Origin: an uncultured Pedobacter sp.
GTDB lineage: Bacteria > Bacteroidota > Bacteroidia > Sphingobacteriales > Sphingobacteriaceae
Reading direction: 5' to 3'
DNA: 31,814 nt
Assembly (NCBI GenBank): GCA_946478755.1
Contig: CAMLDJ010000033.1
Coordinates: 1-31,814 of the forward strand
Shown: positions 25,501 through 31,814 of the stretch, in pieces
How positions within the stretch are numbered: the stretch's first letter is position 1
How the letters are laid out: every line of letters starts with the position of its first letter
Notes under the pieces: model-generated
Told to the model about the DNA's origin: nothing
Seen by the model: only the letters and a program-made list of their open reading frames with translations
Database searches by the model: none
Position numbers and translations under genes: made by a program

Positions 25501-25859
25501 CGGGATTCGGCAACCAAATGACAAATGTATTATCTCGTTGGCAGGAGCCAGGAAATGAAACTTTAACACAAAAATTTAGTACAACTTCTACTAATAATAG
25601 TTTAAATTCCACAGCGAATGTGCTCTACGGTAATATCTCTGTTGTAGATGCTTCATTTATCAGACTTAGGAATGTGTCACTGGGTTGGTCATTTCCTAAA
25701 AAACTGCTTTCTGCCTTAAAAATAAACAACGCTTCATTAAGTTTGCAGGGACAGAATTTGTTTACGATAACTAATTATGTTGGTCTAGACCCGGAAACTC
25801 AATCGACTGTTTTACCTCCATTGCGGACTATTATGATGGGTATTAATGTTACATTTTAA
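22545..25859 (+). CDS. SusC/RagA-family TonB-dependent outer-membrane transporter with STN domain (module 2)
   Basis: 1104 residues. The signal region (IYKILLIMRLTTVILMISML) is similar to that of SusC 1. It is followed by an STN domain (about 46-117, 'SLIEIFKEIKKQTGYNIIW'), a carboxypeptidase-regulatory-like domain (about 132-212, 'VRGRVVDENNVPLVGAVVKI'), a plug (about 220-350, 'LMALVGRVAGLQVTQTTGVP', 'VRIRGQNSIASGNNPLYIVD', 'ESVEVLKDADATAIYGSRGA', 'NGVIIITTKRG') and a barrel ending 'MMGINVTF'. The plug is the more common SusC type, whereas SusC 1 has a shorter, altered plug; the two therefore probably take different ligands. The barrel is more AT-rich than the 5' part of the gene. Confidence 0.95.
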   Translation: MKNYINKQDVLKWYIYKILLIMRLTTVILMISMLQVSAATVAQEFNYVKKGASLIEIFKEIKKQTGYNIIWNEKKIDVTTTIDADFKKATIQHVLDKCLSNLSLSYSINDKMVMIKEKEPSFRDKVVSFFTAIDVRGRVVDENNVPLVGAVVKIKGGSISTPTNSNGEFLLGNVDENATLVISYLGYEKQEVKVSKNVGTVKLMPRTGKLEEVEINAGYYTVTDRERTGAISRVDAEDIGKQPINNPLMALVGRVAGLQVTQTTGVPGGQFNVRIRGQNSIASGNNPLYIVDGVNYPSAGIAGSSTNFATGTGGSVSPLSLINPNDIESVEVLKDADATAIYGSRGANGVIIITTKRGRQGNTKIETNFLYGISEVGHKLNLLNTEQYLLMRKEAIKNDGLQISATDYDVNGTWDQKRYTDWQEKIIGGAAKTTNASLNISGGAERSNYLIAGNYNSEGTVYPGDFDFIRTGVRSTINLGRSQDRFHANFTTNFNYIRSNLPGLANIVRAIYMPPNAPDLYNQYGQLNWADNTVVYNPMAALEVTSKSETDNMMGNLVLDYKILNNLILKTSFGYTSIKRQEFQRAPLTALNPGTNLLPTQRVSYFGNIYNNSLIAEPQITYTSKIGVGKIDVLLGMSVQDNTTKIGVVRASNFTSDDLMENIGSAGTIANDQSDFSQYRYLAVFGRVNYSLKDNIFVNLTARRDGSSRFGSDNQFANFGAIGAAWVFSDNKVIKEALPFLNFGKLRASYGLTGNDQIANYGYLDLWNTYNIYGGSSTLTPSLYAPNADFAWETNRKLEAAIQLGFLKERINLEVAYYRNRSSNQLLLQDLPLSSGKLYVYSNVPAEIQNQGLELNMDLSIISLASFKWSVNMNLSIPKNKLLFYPELEKSLNANVYKVGAPLNILNTYNVTVNKTTGLYSFEDKNKNSIQDEQDRFLTKSLDQIYYGGLQNSLRYKQFHLDFHFTFVSQNGRKFNAFTTPGRFLAGFGNQMTNVLSRWQEPGNETLTQKFSTTSTNNSLNSTANVLYGNISVVDASFIRLRNVSLGWSFPKKLLSALKINNASLSLQGQNLFTITNYVGLDPETQSTVLPPLRTIMMGINVTF

Positions 25860-25870
25860 TATAAGACAGA

Positions 25871-27307
25871 ATGAAAAATCTAATAAAACTTAACGGTGGT
25901 GACTTCATTACTCTCGTAAGCAACAGAAGGATGATGTTGGTGTTTACGTTGATGCTCCTTTTGGTTTTTACTTCGTGTAAAAAATTTCTTGAGATTGATC
26001 CCCCAAAGACTAGCTTAGTCAACGAAACTATTTTCAAAAATGATGCCCAAGCAACAGTTGCTGTAACCGGAATGTACGCAAAAATGGCTGCTGGATCTTA
26101 TTCATCAGGCAACAGTAGTATAAGTTTTTATGCCGGCTTATCTTCAGATGAACTAATTGGTTATGGAACCTATTTACCTATTTATGAAAACCAAATTTAT
26201 CCTGAATTTACGACTTACGCGGCAGTATATTCTGGTCCATATCAGTCTATTTATGCTTGTAATTCTATCATCGAGGGGCTATCTAATGCAAGTGGAGTAA
26301 CACCTGCAACGAAGGCTCAACTTAAAGGAGAAGCATTGTTTTTAAGGGCTTTTGCATATTTTAATTTGGTAAATTTGTTTGGAGAAGTGCCAATTCAATT
26401 GACTACAGATTATCGAATTACCTCTATGACGGTAAAGTCGTCAGTAGCCGCGGTTTACGTGCAGATTTTAACTGATCTTAAGAATGCGGAGACATTACTA
26501 TCGGATAGTTACCCCACTAATGATAGAACAAGGCCAAATAAATCTACTGCCCAAGCCTTACTCGCCAGGGTATATTTGTATCTGTCGGATTGGGCAAATG
26601 CCGAGAAATATTCGTCGTTATTGATTGGAAAAACAGGGACTTACAATTTGGTAAAATTGGATGCTGTTTTTTTAGCAAATAGTTTAGAGGCCATATGGCA
26701 GTTGATGCCCATGCCAAATCGAAATACAAATGATGGTACTCTTTTTATTCCTTCGTCCTTAACGGTTGCACCAACAGTAGTTTCTCTGAATAACAAGTTT
26801 GTATTAAATGCATTTGAAGTCGGAGATAAAAGAAAAGACACTTGGGTTAAAAGCTACACTAATAATTCAGGTACTTTTTATTATCCATTTAAATATAGGG
26901 TGATTTCGACTGTAACAACAGTAACAGAATACTCTATGGTTTTACGTTTAGCTGAACAATATTTGATTAGAGCCGAAGCTAGAATTAATTTGAATAATAT
27001 TGGCAATGGAATTGCAGACCTAAACGTAATTCGACAACGACCTGTTGCCGGAGTTAATTCTAATCCTCTTCCAACACTTCTTGCAACAATGAGTAAAGCA
27101 AATGCATTAATAGCTTTAGAAAAGGAACGGAGGGTTGAATTATTTACCGAATGGGGCCACAGATGGTTTGATTTAAAAAGAACTGGCAAAGCAAGTGAAG
27201 TTTTAAAACCTATTAAATCACAGTGGCAAGATAGCGACGTATTGTATCCAATTCCAGAAGGTGAAGTCAATGCAAATCCAAACATTTCGCAAAATGATGG
27301 ATATTGA
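25871..27307 (+). CDS. SusD/RagB-family outer-membrane lipoprotein (module 2)
   Basis: 478 residues, starting 11 bases after the susC 2 stop. The lipobox FTSC (Cys36) follows a hydrophobic stretch (MMLVFTLMLLLVFTSC). The N-region is long, so translation could instead begin at the ATG pair near 25931. SusD features: 'KFLEIDPPKTSL', 'YQSIYACNSIIEGLSNA', 'LKGEALFLRAFAYFNLVNLF', 'STAQALLARVYLYLSDWANA', 'MVLRLAEQYLIRAEARINLN', and the C-terminal 'LEKERRVELFTEWGHRWFDL' with 'LYPIPEGEVNANPNISQND'. The ending is complete. The stop codon is immediately followed by a group II intron, so any third gene of this operon has been cut off. Confidence 0.93.
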   Translation: MKNLIKLNGGDFITLVSNRRMMLVFTLMLLLVFTSCKKFLEIDPPKTSLVNETIFKNDAQATVAVTGMYAKMAAGSYSSGNSSISFYAGLSSDELIGYGTYLPIYENQIYPEFTTYAAVYSGPYQSIYACNSIIEGLSNASGVTPATKAQLKGEALFLRAFAYFNLVNLFGEVPIQLTTDYRITSMTVKSSVAAVYVQILTDLKNAETLLSDSYPTNDRTRPNKSTAQALLARVYLYLSDWANAEKYSSLLIGKTGTYNLVKLDAVFLANSLEAIWQLMPMPNRNTNDGTLFIPSSLTVAPTVVSLNNKFVLNAFEVGDKRKDTWVKSYTNNSGTFYYPFKYRVISTVTTVTEYSMVLRLAEQYLIRAEARINLNNIGNGIADLNVIRQRPVAGVNSNPLPTLLATMSKANALIALEKERRVELFTEWGHRWFDLKRTGKASEVLKPIKSQWQDSDVLYPIPEGEVNANPNISQNDGY

Positions 27308-27818
27308 GTGGCACGAATGCTAGTTGTGAAACAAGCAATGCTGTATTAAAGATGAGGGCGGGCCCCTCGGCACGGCATACAGGTGCCGAAGCCAAACCAC
27401 CACTAAGTTGCTGTGGTGAAGAGCCACGGTGGCGAGCGTTAGTGGAAACGGCCTCCTGTAGGTGTCAAATAAGTGTTAAGAAGACGAGCGAAAGCGAACC
27501 GATCGATGAGGTGTCGAGAGTGTTAGACCATGTCAAAACTGGGGACCAGCATCTACCCGGGATAAGTAAGGAAGTCACCTATTTACTGAACTTACGGCAT
27601 GCGGCATATAGACGGCGTGATCTTAACACAGGCTTTAATTCGGAACGTGCGAACCTATCGTAGCGATGCTAAGGGAAAACCTCAAGACGGAGTGCCTGCA
27701 AGAGGGAAAGTACCGATGCGCTTCACGAAGCCTCTGTAATGGAGGTGGAGGGAAGGGGGAGTATATTCAAGTTTTAGAAGACCTAGAAGGAAACTGCCTA
27801 AGAGCAGGAGGTACAGAA

Positions 27819-28112
27819 ATGAAGAAAACAAAACCATTTACAATTGGAAAACTAGAAGTAATGAATGCTTACAACAAGGTGAAAGCCAATAAAGGAAGCG
27901 GAGGTGTGGATCAGATGAGTTACAAGACTTTGAGCTAGACAAAGCAAACCATCTGTACAAGCTGTGGAACCAGATGAGTTCCGGCAGTTACATGCTCTGT
28001 GCCGTGAAGTTGGTAGAAATCCCGAAGAAAGGTGGCGGTAAAAGGCCACTGGGCATTCCTACTATAGTAGACCGTGTGGGTCAGACCGTAGTAAAACACC
28101 TCCTGGAAAAGG
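27819..28112 (+). pseudogene. Group II intron reverse transcriptase/maturase, N-terminal fragment (frameshifted)
   Basis: Starts at ATG 27819 after a strong AGGAGG site and reads MKKTKPFTIGKLEVMNAYNK, then KGSGGVDQMSY. Near 27927 one base is missing (AGTTAC-AAGACTTT where GAAGAC is expected), giving a premature TAG at 27936-27938. The sense continues in the next frame as FELDKANHLYKLWNQMSSGS, then VEIPKKGGGKRPLGIPTIVD and QTVVKHLLEKVL, the RT-0/RT-1 region of bacterial group II RTs. It then fuses in frame to recombinase sequence at about 28110-28120. The usual 'YGYRP' segment is absent. Confidence 0.85.
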
Positions 28113-29515
28113 TACTGGTTTATAGTCCGGATAGGTTAAGCCGTAACTATGCTTACCAGGTGCTACTAATAGATGAATTTAACGGATGTGGTACAGAGGT
28201 GCTGTTTGTTAATTCTCCAAAAGCAGATACTCCGGAGCAAGCGTTGCTGCTTCAATTTCAGGGTATGATTGCGGAATATGAGCGGGCGATGATCAAGGAA
28301 CGGTCGCGCCGGGGCAAGCTTTATAAAGCAAAATCAGGTGTTGTGAGTGTTTTAGGCGGGGCACCTTATGGATATAATTACATCAAAAAAACAGACTATG
28401 CTGCCGCCATTTATGAGATCAATGAAGAAGAAGCGATAGTAGTAAAGGAGATTTTCAGAATGTATACCGAAGAGTTCTGTGGAATAGGCGCCGTAGCAAG
28501 ATCACTTACAGCCTTAAAAATCCCTACCAGGACAAAGCTTACCAGATGGGAAAGATCAGTTATCTGGGCGATGCTTCGCAATCCTGCGTACTCAGGGAAG
28601 GCCTGTTTTGGAAAGACTGAACATGCAGAGCGTCAAAGGATCACCAAGCCATTAAGGGCTAATGGAGGCTTTGTTGTTCAAGATGGTTGTAACCGGGAGA
28701 AGCCAAGAGAAGAGTGGATCGAGATACCGGTCCCCGCTATTATCAGTGAAGACACCTTTGCTATTGCCCAAGAGAGATTAAAGTCAAATAAACTTCATTC
28801 TAAACGTAATACTAATATTGAAACCTTGTTGCAGGGAGGCATGATGGTTTGTAGTGAATGTGGTTATTCTTTGTACAGGACCTCAAGTACCACTTCTGCT
28901 GGGAATAAGATCTATTACTATCGTTGCTTTGGCTCAGATCAGTATCGGTTTGAAGGAGGGAGAAAGTGTCTTTGTAAACCACTGAGGCAGGAATACATAG
29001 ATAAGGTTGTTTGGGATCAAATTGTTCTTTTATTACAAAACCCCGATCTGATTCAAAAGGAAGTTGAGAAAAGAGTTGCCGATACCAAACGGATAAGCCC
29101 GGTGATCCATCAAAAAGCAGCACTTGAAAAACAGAAAGGAAAGGCGGTTCAAGCCGTAGATAAATTGTTAGATGCTTATCAGGAAGACCTGATTCCATTG
29201 GCTCAACTAAGAAAGAGAATGCCGGAGCTCCAAAGAAAGGTGAATGCAATCGAAAAAGACTTAGAGAACCTAAAAATCCATGAAACGGCTTTGGACCAAC
29301 GGTTGCAGCTATTGGATGTCCCCAGCTTTAAAAGCCAGATAGATAAAAACCTAAACCAGCTGGACATTACAGAGAGAAAAAAGATCCTCAGGTTGCTGGT
29401 AAAGGAGATAATCGTTGGAGATGATATTATAGAGATTAAGCACTCAATTCCATTAAAGGAGACAAAAAATGAAAATGATGAAAAAAGTTACCAATTGTGT
29501 ACAAGGAGTGCTTAG
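28113..29515 (+). pseudogene. Large serine recombinase lacking its N-terminus, embedded in the RT gene
   Basis: The open frame 27974-29515 is a chimera. From about 28113 it is a serine recombinase: 'VLVYSPDRLSRN' (the D-R-L-S-R-N motif of the catalytic domain), 'QFQGMIAEYERAMIKERSRR', the recombinase domain ('GGAPYGYNYIKK', 'GIGAVARSLTALKIPTRTKL', 'WAMLRNPAYSGKA'), a Cys-rich zinc ribbon ('MVCSECGYSLYRT', then YYRC and KCLC) and a coiled coil (about 29110-29330). The first 60-70 residues, with the nucleophilic Ser (usual 'YaRvSs'), are missing, so it cannot cut DNA. The C-terminus looks nearly complete before it runs into RT sequence near 29499 and hits a stop in that frame. Confidence 0.85.
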
Positions 29516-30146
29516 CCCGCTTTTAGCCAATATCTTTCTTCACGTCGTCTTCGATAAGTGGATGGCTAAATACCAACCGCACGTATTATTCGAGCGATAC
29601 TGTGATGATATCGTAGTTCACTGTAGTAGTGAAAAGCAAGCGACCTACATTAAGGGAATCATTAAAAGGAGAATGGGCGAATGTAAGCTGGAACTCAACG
29701 AAAGCAAGACAAAAATTGTTTACTGCAGAAATGTAGGTCACAGAGAATCAGGTAGCAATTCTACTTTTGAATTTCTTGGTTATCAATTCAGACCTCGGTT
29801 ATGCCGCACAAAAACGACACCTAAACTCTTATTTGTTCCATGCATGAGTGAAAACTCGATGAAGGACGTAAGGTCAAAAGTGAAGAAGTTTGGGATCACC
29901 AAATTTAAAGGAAAAATCCAACTACTTGCCAAAATGTTAAACCCCAAGATCAGGGGTTGGATGAACTATTACTGCAAATTTAGTAAATGGTCCACAGTAA
30001 AACTTTGGCGGTGGATGAATCTTAAACTTTATAGATGGGTGATGAAAAACAGAGGCTTTAGTAAACTCAGAGCAATCCGATGGATAAGTCAAATATGTAA
30101 AACTAATCCCGGGCTGTTTGCTCATTGGGAGCTGTGCCGTCCTTGA
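29499..30146 (+). pseudogene. Group II intron reverse transcriptase/maturase, C-terminal fragment
   Basis: Resumes in the RT frame with 'QGVLSPLLANIFLHVVFDKW' (normal 'PQGGVLSPLLAN'; bases are lost at the junction). It continues with the catalytic motif as YCDD ('FERYCDDIVVHC'; usual YADD), then 'LNESKTKIVYCR', 'TFEFLGYQFRPR', the maturase domain X ('KIRGWMNYYCKFSKWSTVKL') and a normal end at 30146 (GLFAHWELCRP). An ATG at 29469 opens this frame, but the codons before 29499 belong to recombinase DNA read in another frame. The RT middle (about 100 residues, with the first catalytic Asp) is missing. Confidence 0.85.
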
Positions 30147-30172
30147 GGTACTGGGTGTCGCCTGATTTAGAA

Positions 30173-30206
30173 GCGCCGGATGATGCGAGAGTATCACGTC
30201 CGGTGC
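30173..30206 (+). ncRNA. Group II intron domain V
   Basis: A 34-base hairpin: GCGCCGGA pairs with TCCGGTGC, then a two-base bulge region (ACG), a second helix and a GAGA-type loop. Positions 2-4 read CGC, where many introns have AGC. Domain VI follows (GGTTTGGGG with CCCCCTACC), with the branch-point A expected in the TACC side. Confidence 0.85.
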
Positions 30207-30246
30207 TGTGAGAGGTTTGGGGTGAAATTCCCCCTACCTACTCGAC

Positions 30247-30412
30247 CAAAAGGATTCCTGAAACTGTTCTTTAGACTTGAACTGCTTGAAAAAATCTTTT
30301 GGTAATCCTAATTTATTCTCTTCCATTTCTTGTAATTAAAGTTCTGAATTTCTTTAATCACAATAGTAATGACCTTTACTTTTTTTATTTACACAAAATT
30401 CAAGACACTACC
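30247..30412 (-). mobile_element. 5' fragment of an IS256-family insertion sequence
   Basis: On the minus strand an ATG at 30324-30326 opens MEENKLGLPKDFFKQFKSKE-QFQESF, the typical start of Bacteroidota IS256-type transposases. The frame is cut after 26 codons, exactly where the group II intron's 3' end begins. Upstream of the gene, the sequence GGTAGTGTCTTGAATTTTGT (complement of about 30393-30412) looks like an IS256-type terminal inverted repeat, marking the outer end. The rest of the transposase is not in the window. The family call comes from the N-terminal motif only. Confidence 0.65.
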
Positions 30413-30677
30413 GCAAATAAATAGATCAAAAAATATTTGGTATTTATCTTCTCGTTCTAACTATTACTGCTAATGCATTCTTAGGGTTATTAAGAGGCGT
30501 TCCCGGAAGGCGCGTTTACTTCCTTGATAAAATTCTTTGAATATGTAGAACCTATCTCAGGAATAGCCCAATTACTTCACAAGCTCATGATACATTGCCT
30601 AAATGCTGAACAAGTTATACATAGCATTATTAATTGCTGGTAATTAATATTAATTAATCATTAACGTATAACTACAC
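30413..30677. other. Intergenic region, no gene seen
   Basis: AT-rich sequence between the IS fragment and the 351-residue gene. A short open stretch on the plus strand near 30440-30540 has no usable start codon and is not called. No terminator with a clear T-run was found for the minus-strand gene. Confidence 0.4.
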
Positions 30678-31733
30678 TTAAAGAGATTTATCAATGGTAT
30701 AGGTTACCAGTGATGTGCCAAATATTGCCACTAAAACATTCCCCCTTATTTGAAATTGTTTTAAATTTTTACCGAAATATTTAGGAATATGAAAACTATA
30801 TAGGTATTTTCCTGTATCTATATTATAGACGTCAATTGACTGATTTTTGATATACTCAGATTCTGTCTCATTTTCAGCTTTTAATCTCGAATAGATATAA
30901 ACTTTATTACTATCAGTTGTAATGTACCCATTAACAAATTTCGGTGGTGTGACTATTGTCGCTCTTGTTGACTTCCCTTCTTTTCCTTTTTTCTTAAGCG
31001 GAGCAGTTTTCATTTGGAAAGTCGATATTGTATCAATCGTTTTTGAAATGTATTTCATATTTAAGTTTGAATCTAAACTTATAAATTCGCCTCTATAGAA
31101 ATACATGTAAAATATCTTGGAACTTACATTATCATAAAGTAATATTCCATCATTTGATATGAGACCATTATCTAAATTAGGTAAATGATATTCTTTATCA
31201 AGTATTGCTTCTTTGGACAAATTTAATTTAGCCAAAGATAGGTTGAGTTGTTGACTATGTTGACTACGTACCCTTACAATAATGTTATTGGGAGAAACTG
31301 CCTGCACGATATTAAAACGAGGACTTCTAAGTTTGTAATAAAACTTTGTAGGTCCAGTCCTCATGATATCTCCGTAAGGAGTCGTACAATAGATATACGG
31401 AGGAGAAATATTTTTGTATATGTTGCGTGCATCTTTATTAAAAAACGATGGATAATCAATCACTATGGTATCTAATTTTTTAAGAGAATACCCAATTTGA
31501 TATAAATTTAATTTATCAGAATAGTTATTTAATTTTATATTAGTGTCTAATTTTCCAGCAAATCCAAATGATCCATTTGGCAATTCCATTATATTTTTTA
31601 ATGCAATATTTGCTGATATGATTTTCCTATCGAAGCCATTTCCGGCTTTTTTTTGACTGCTTAAGGTTATAAAATAAATGAATAATGTACTAAAACCAAT
31701 AATTAGAACTATAAATAGGAATGTTTTTTTCAT
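30678..31733 (-). CDS. Membrane-anchored protein of unknown function, probably beta-propeller-like
   Basis: 351 residues. The N-terminus is a signal anchor (MKKTFLFIVLIIGFSTLFIY, then FITLSSQKKAG) with no lipobox. The rest is rich in Tyr/Asn/Ile with repeated short beta-strand patterns, such as 'LNLYQIGYSLKKLDTIVIDY', 'ISNDGILLYDNVSSKIFYMY', 'GYITTDSNKVYIYSRL', 'SIDVYNIDTGKYLYSFHIP' and 'FQIRGNVLVAIFGTSLVTYT'. 'D-x-x-x-G-x-Y' stretches of this kind are usual in propeller proteins exposed on the periplasmic side. No enzymatic motif is seen. The gene is strongly AT-rich, as are module 2's later genes. It may belong to a cluster beyond the right edge. Confidence 0.7.
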   Translation of the reverse strand: MKKTFLFIVLIIGFSTLFIYFITLSSQKKAGNGFDRKIISANIALKNIMELPNGSFGFAGKLDTNIKLNNYSDKLNLYQIGYSLKKLDTIVIDYPSFFNKDARNIYKNISPPYIYCTTPYGDIMRTGPTKFYYKLRSPRFNIVQAVSPNNIIVRVRSQHSQQLNLSLAKLNLSKEAILDKEYHLPNLDNGLISNDGILLYDNVSSKIFYMYFYRGEFISLDSNLNMKYISKTIDTISTFQMKTAPLKKKGKEGKSTRATIVTPPKFVNGYITTDSNKVYIYSRLKAENETESEYIKNQSIDVYNIDTGKYLYSFHIPKYFGKNLKQFQIRGNVLVAIFGTSLVTYTIDKSL

Positions 31734-31763
31734 GTTTATTTCTTAATATGGATGCTATTAAAA

Positions 31764-31771
31764 CAAATATA
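31764..31771 (-). promoter_or_regulatory. Candidate -7 box for the 351-residue protein gene
   Basis: The minus strand reads TATATTTG, matching TAnnTTTG, 30 bases before the start codon. A TTTG at -33 is not seen. Confidence 0.4.
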
Positions 31772-31814
31772 TACTCGTTCACTTTCACCGTACGCTAATT
31801 ATGGGAGGTGTAAT

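Larger units (their letters stand above)
27308..30246 (+). mobile_element. Degenerate group II intron containing an interrupted reverse transcriptase
   Basis: The 3' end carries a clear domain V (30173-30206) and a domain VI hairpin (about 30210-30240) ending CTACTCGAC. The 5' part (27308-27818) is non-coding and folds-rich, starting GTGGCACGAATGC after the susD 2 stop, in place of the usual GUGYG; the exact 5' boundary is therefore approximate. The intron-encoded protein is broken (see the three entries inside). Without the recombinase insert the element would be about 1.5 kb plus the lost middle of the RT, a normal length for a bacterial group II intron. The left flank is susD and the right flank is an IS256-type fragment. 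Confidence 0.8.

Noticed and set aside
27304..27663. 119-residue open frame after susD 2
   Set aside because: It lies wholly in the 5' structured part of the group II intron, is Cys/Arg-rich without domain sense and starts inside the susD stop region; it is intron RNA, not a protein.
28812..29249. 145-residue open frame on the minus strand
   Set aside because: It is the antisense shadow of the recombinase, whose zinc ribbon and coiled coil are clear in the sense frame.
27819..30146. Reverse transcriptase as part of a retron, DGR or defence system
   Set aside because: Domain X, and domains V and VI just downstream, identify a group II intron maturase; no template/variable repeat or msr-msd was seen.
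1..31814. CRISPR arrays, tRNA and rRNA genes
   Set aside because: No regularly spaced direct repeats, no cloverleaf with a recognisable T-arm (GGTTC-like) and no rRNA sequence were noticed on either strand.

Overview
The window looks like a chromosomal stretch from a Bacteroidota bacterium, most likely Sphingobacteriaceae (Pedobacter-like). The reasons are two SusC/SusD pairs with STN-extended SusC, ECF sigma/FecR pairs of the Bacteroides-expansion type, matches to the Bacteroidota -7 box (TAnnTTTG), mostly weak Shine-Dalgarno sequences, and small secreted proteins resembling DUF6520. This is inferred from family content; no rRNA or tRNA gene is present to confirm it.

Layout. (1) 1-2.1 kb: the start of a small heat-shock protein gene, a gap with an inverted array of 11-bp repeats, a DUF805 membrane protein, a PRC-barrel/ABM fusion protein and a 50-residue membrane protein. 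(2) 2.15-6.34 kb, minus strand: a complete tightly packed phosphate uptake operon pstS-pstC-pstA-pstB-phoU. (3) 6.47-8.03 kb: a small conserved-looking protein and an MFS exporter. (4) 8.1-16.9 kb, plus strand: module 1 = ECF sigma, FecR anti-sigma, SusC, SusD, thioredoxin-like TlpA-type protein. (5) 16.95-18.2 kb, minus strand: four tandem paralogous secreted ~97-residue proteins with a W-D-C-F-x(5)-C motif. (6) 18.2-20 kb: a nested inverted repeat, a frameshifted membrane-protein relic, a doubtful small ORF and an XRE regulator. (7) 20-27.3 kb: module 2 = ECF sigma, FecR, SusC, SusD, a paralogue of module 1. (8) 27.3-30.4 kb: a decayed group II intron starting directly after the susD2 stop codon, whose reverse transcriptase has been frameshifted and has its middle replaced by most of a serine recombinase; the intron's 3' end abuts an IS256-type transposase fragment. 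(9) 30.7-31.7 kb: a membrane-anchored protein of unknown function.

How it may work. Each module is a cell-surface signalling and uptake unit: SusC (TonB-dependent, with an STN signalling domain) and SusD bind a ligand, the STN domain contacts FecR, and FecR releases the sigma factor. Both fecR genes carry a matching ECF-like promoter (GAACC-N17-CGTnAT) just upstream. Both sigma genes share a second upstream promoter-like block (TTTG-N23-TAAATTTA) about 270-330 bases before the start codon. In both modules the SusC leader carries, on the opposite strand, a promoter-like motif (ATTG-N20-TAAGTTTG) followed about 50-80 bases later by an intrinsic terminator. This predicts an ~80-nt antisense RNA at each susC, comparable to the DonS-type RNAs known from Bacteroides. 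The RNA bodies differ between modules while the promoter block is kept. That paired architecture is the most interesting signal in the window, followed by the tandem cysteine-motif peptides between the modules and the intron/recombinase chimera.
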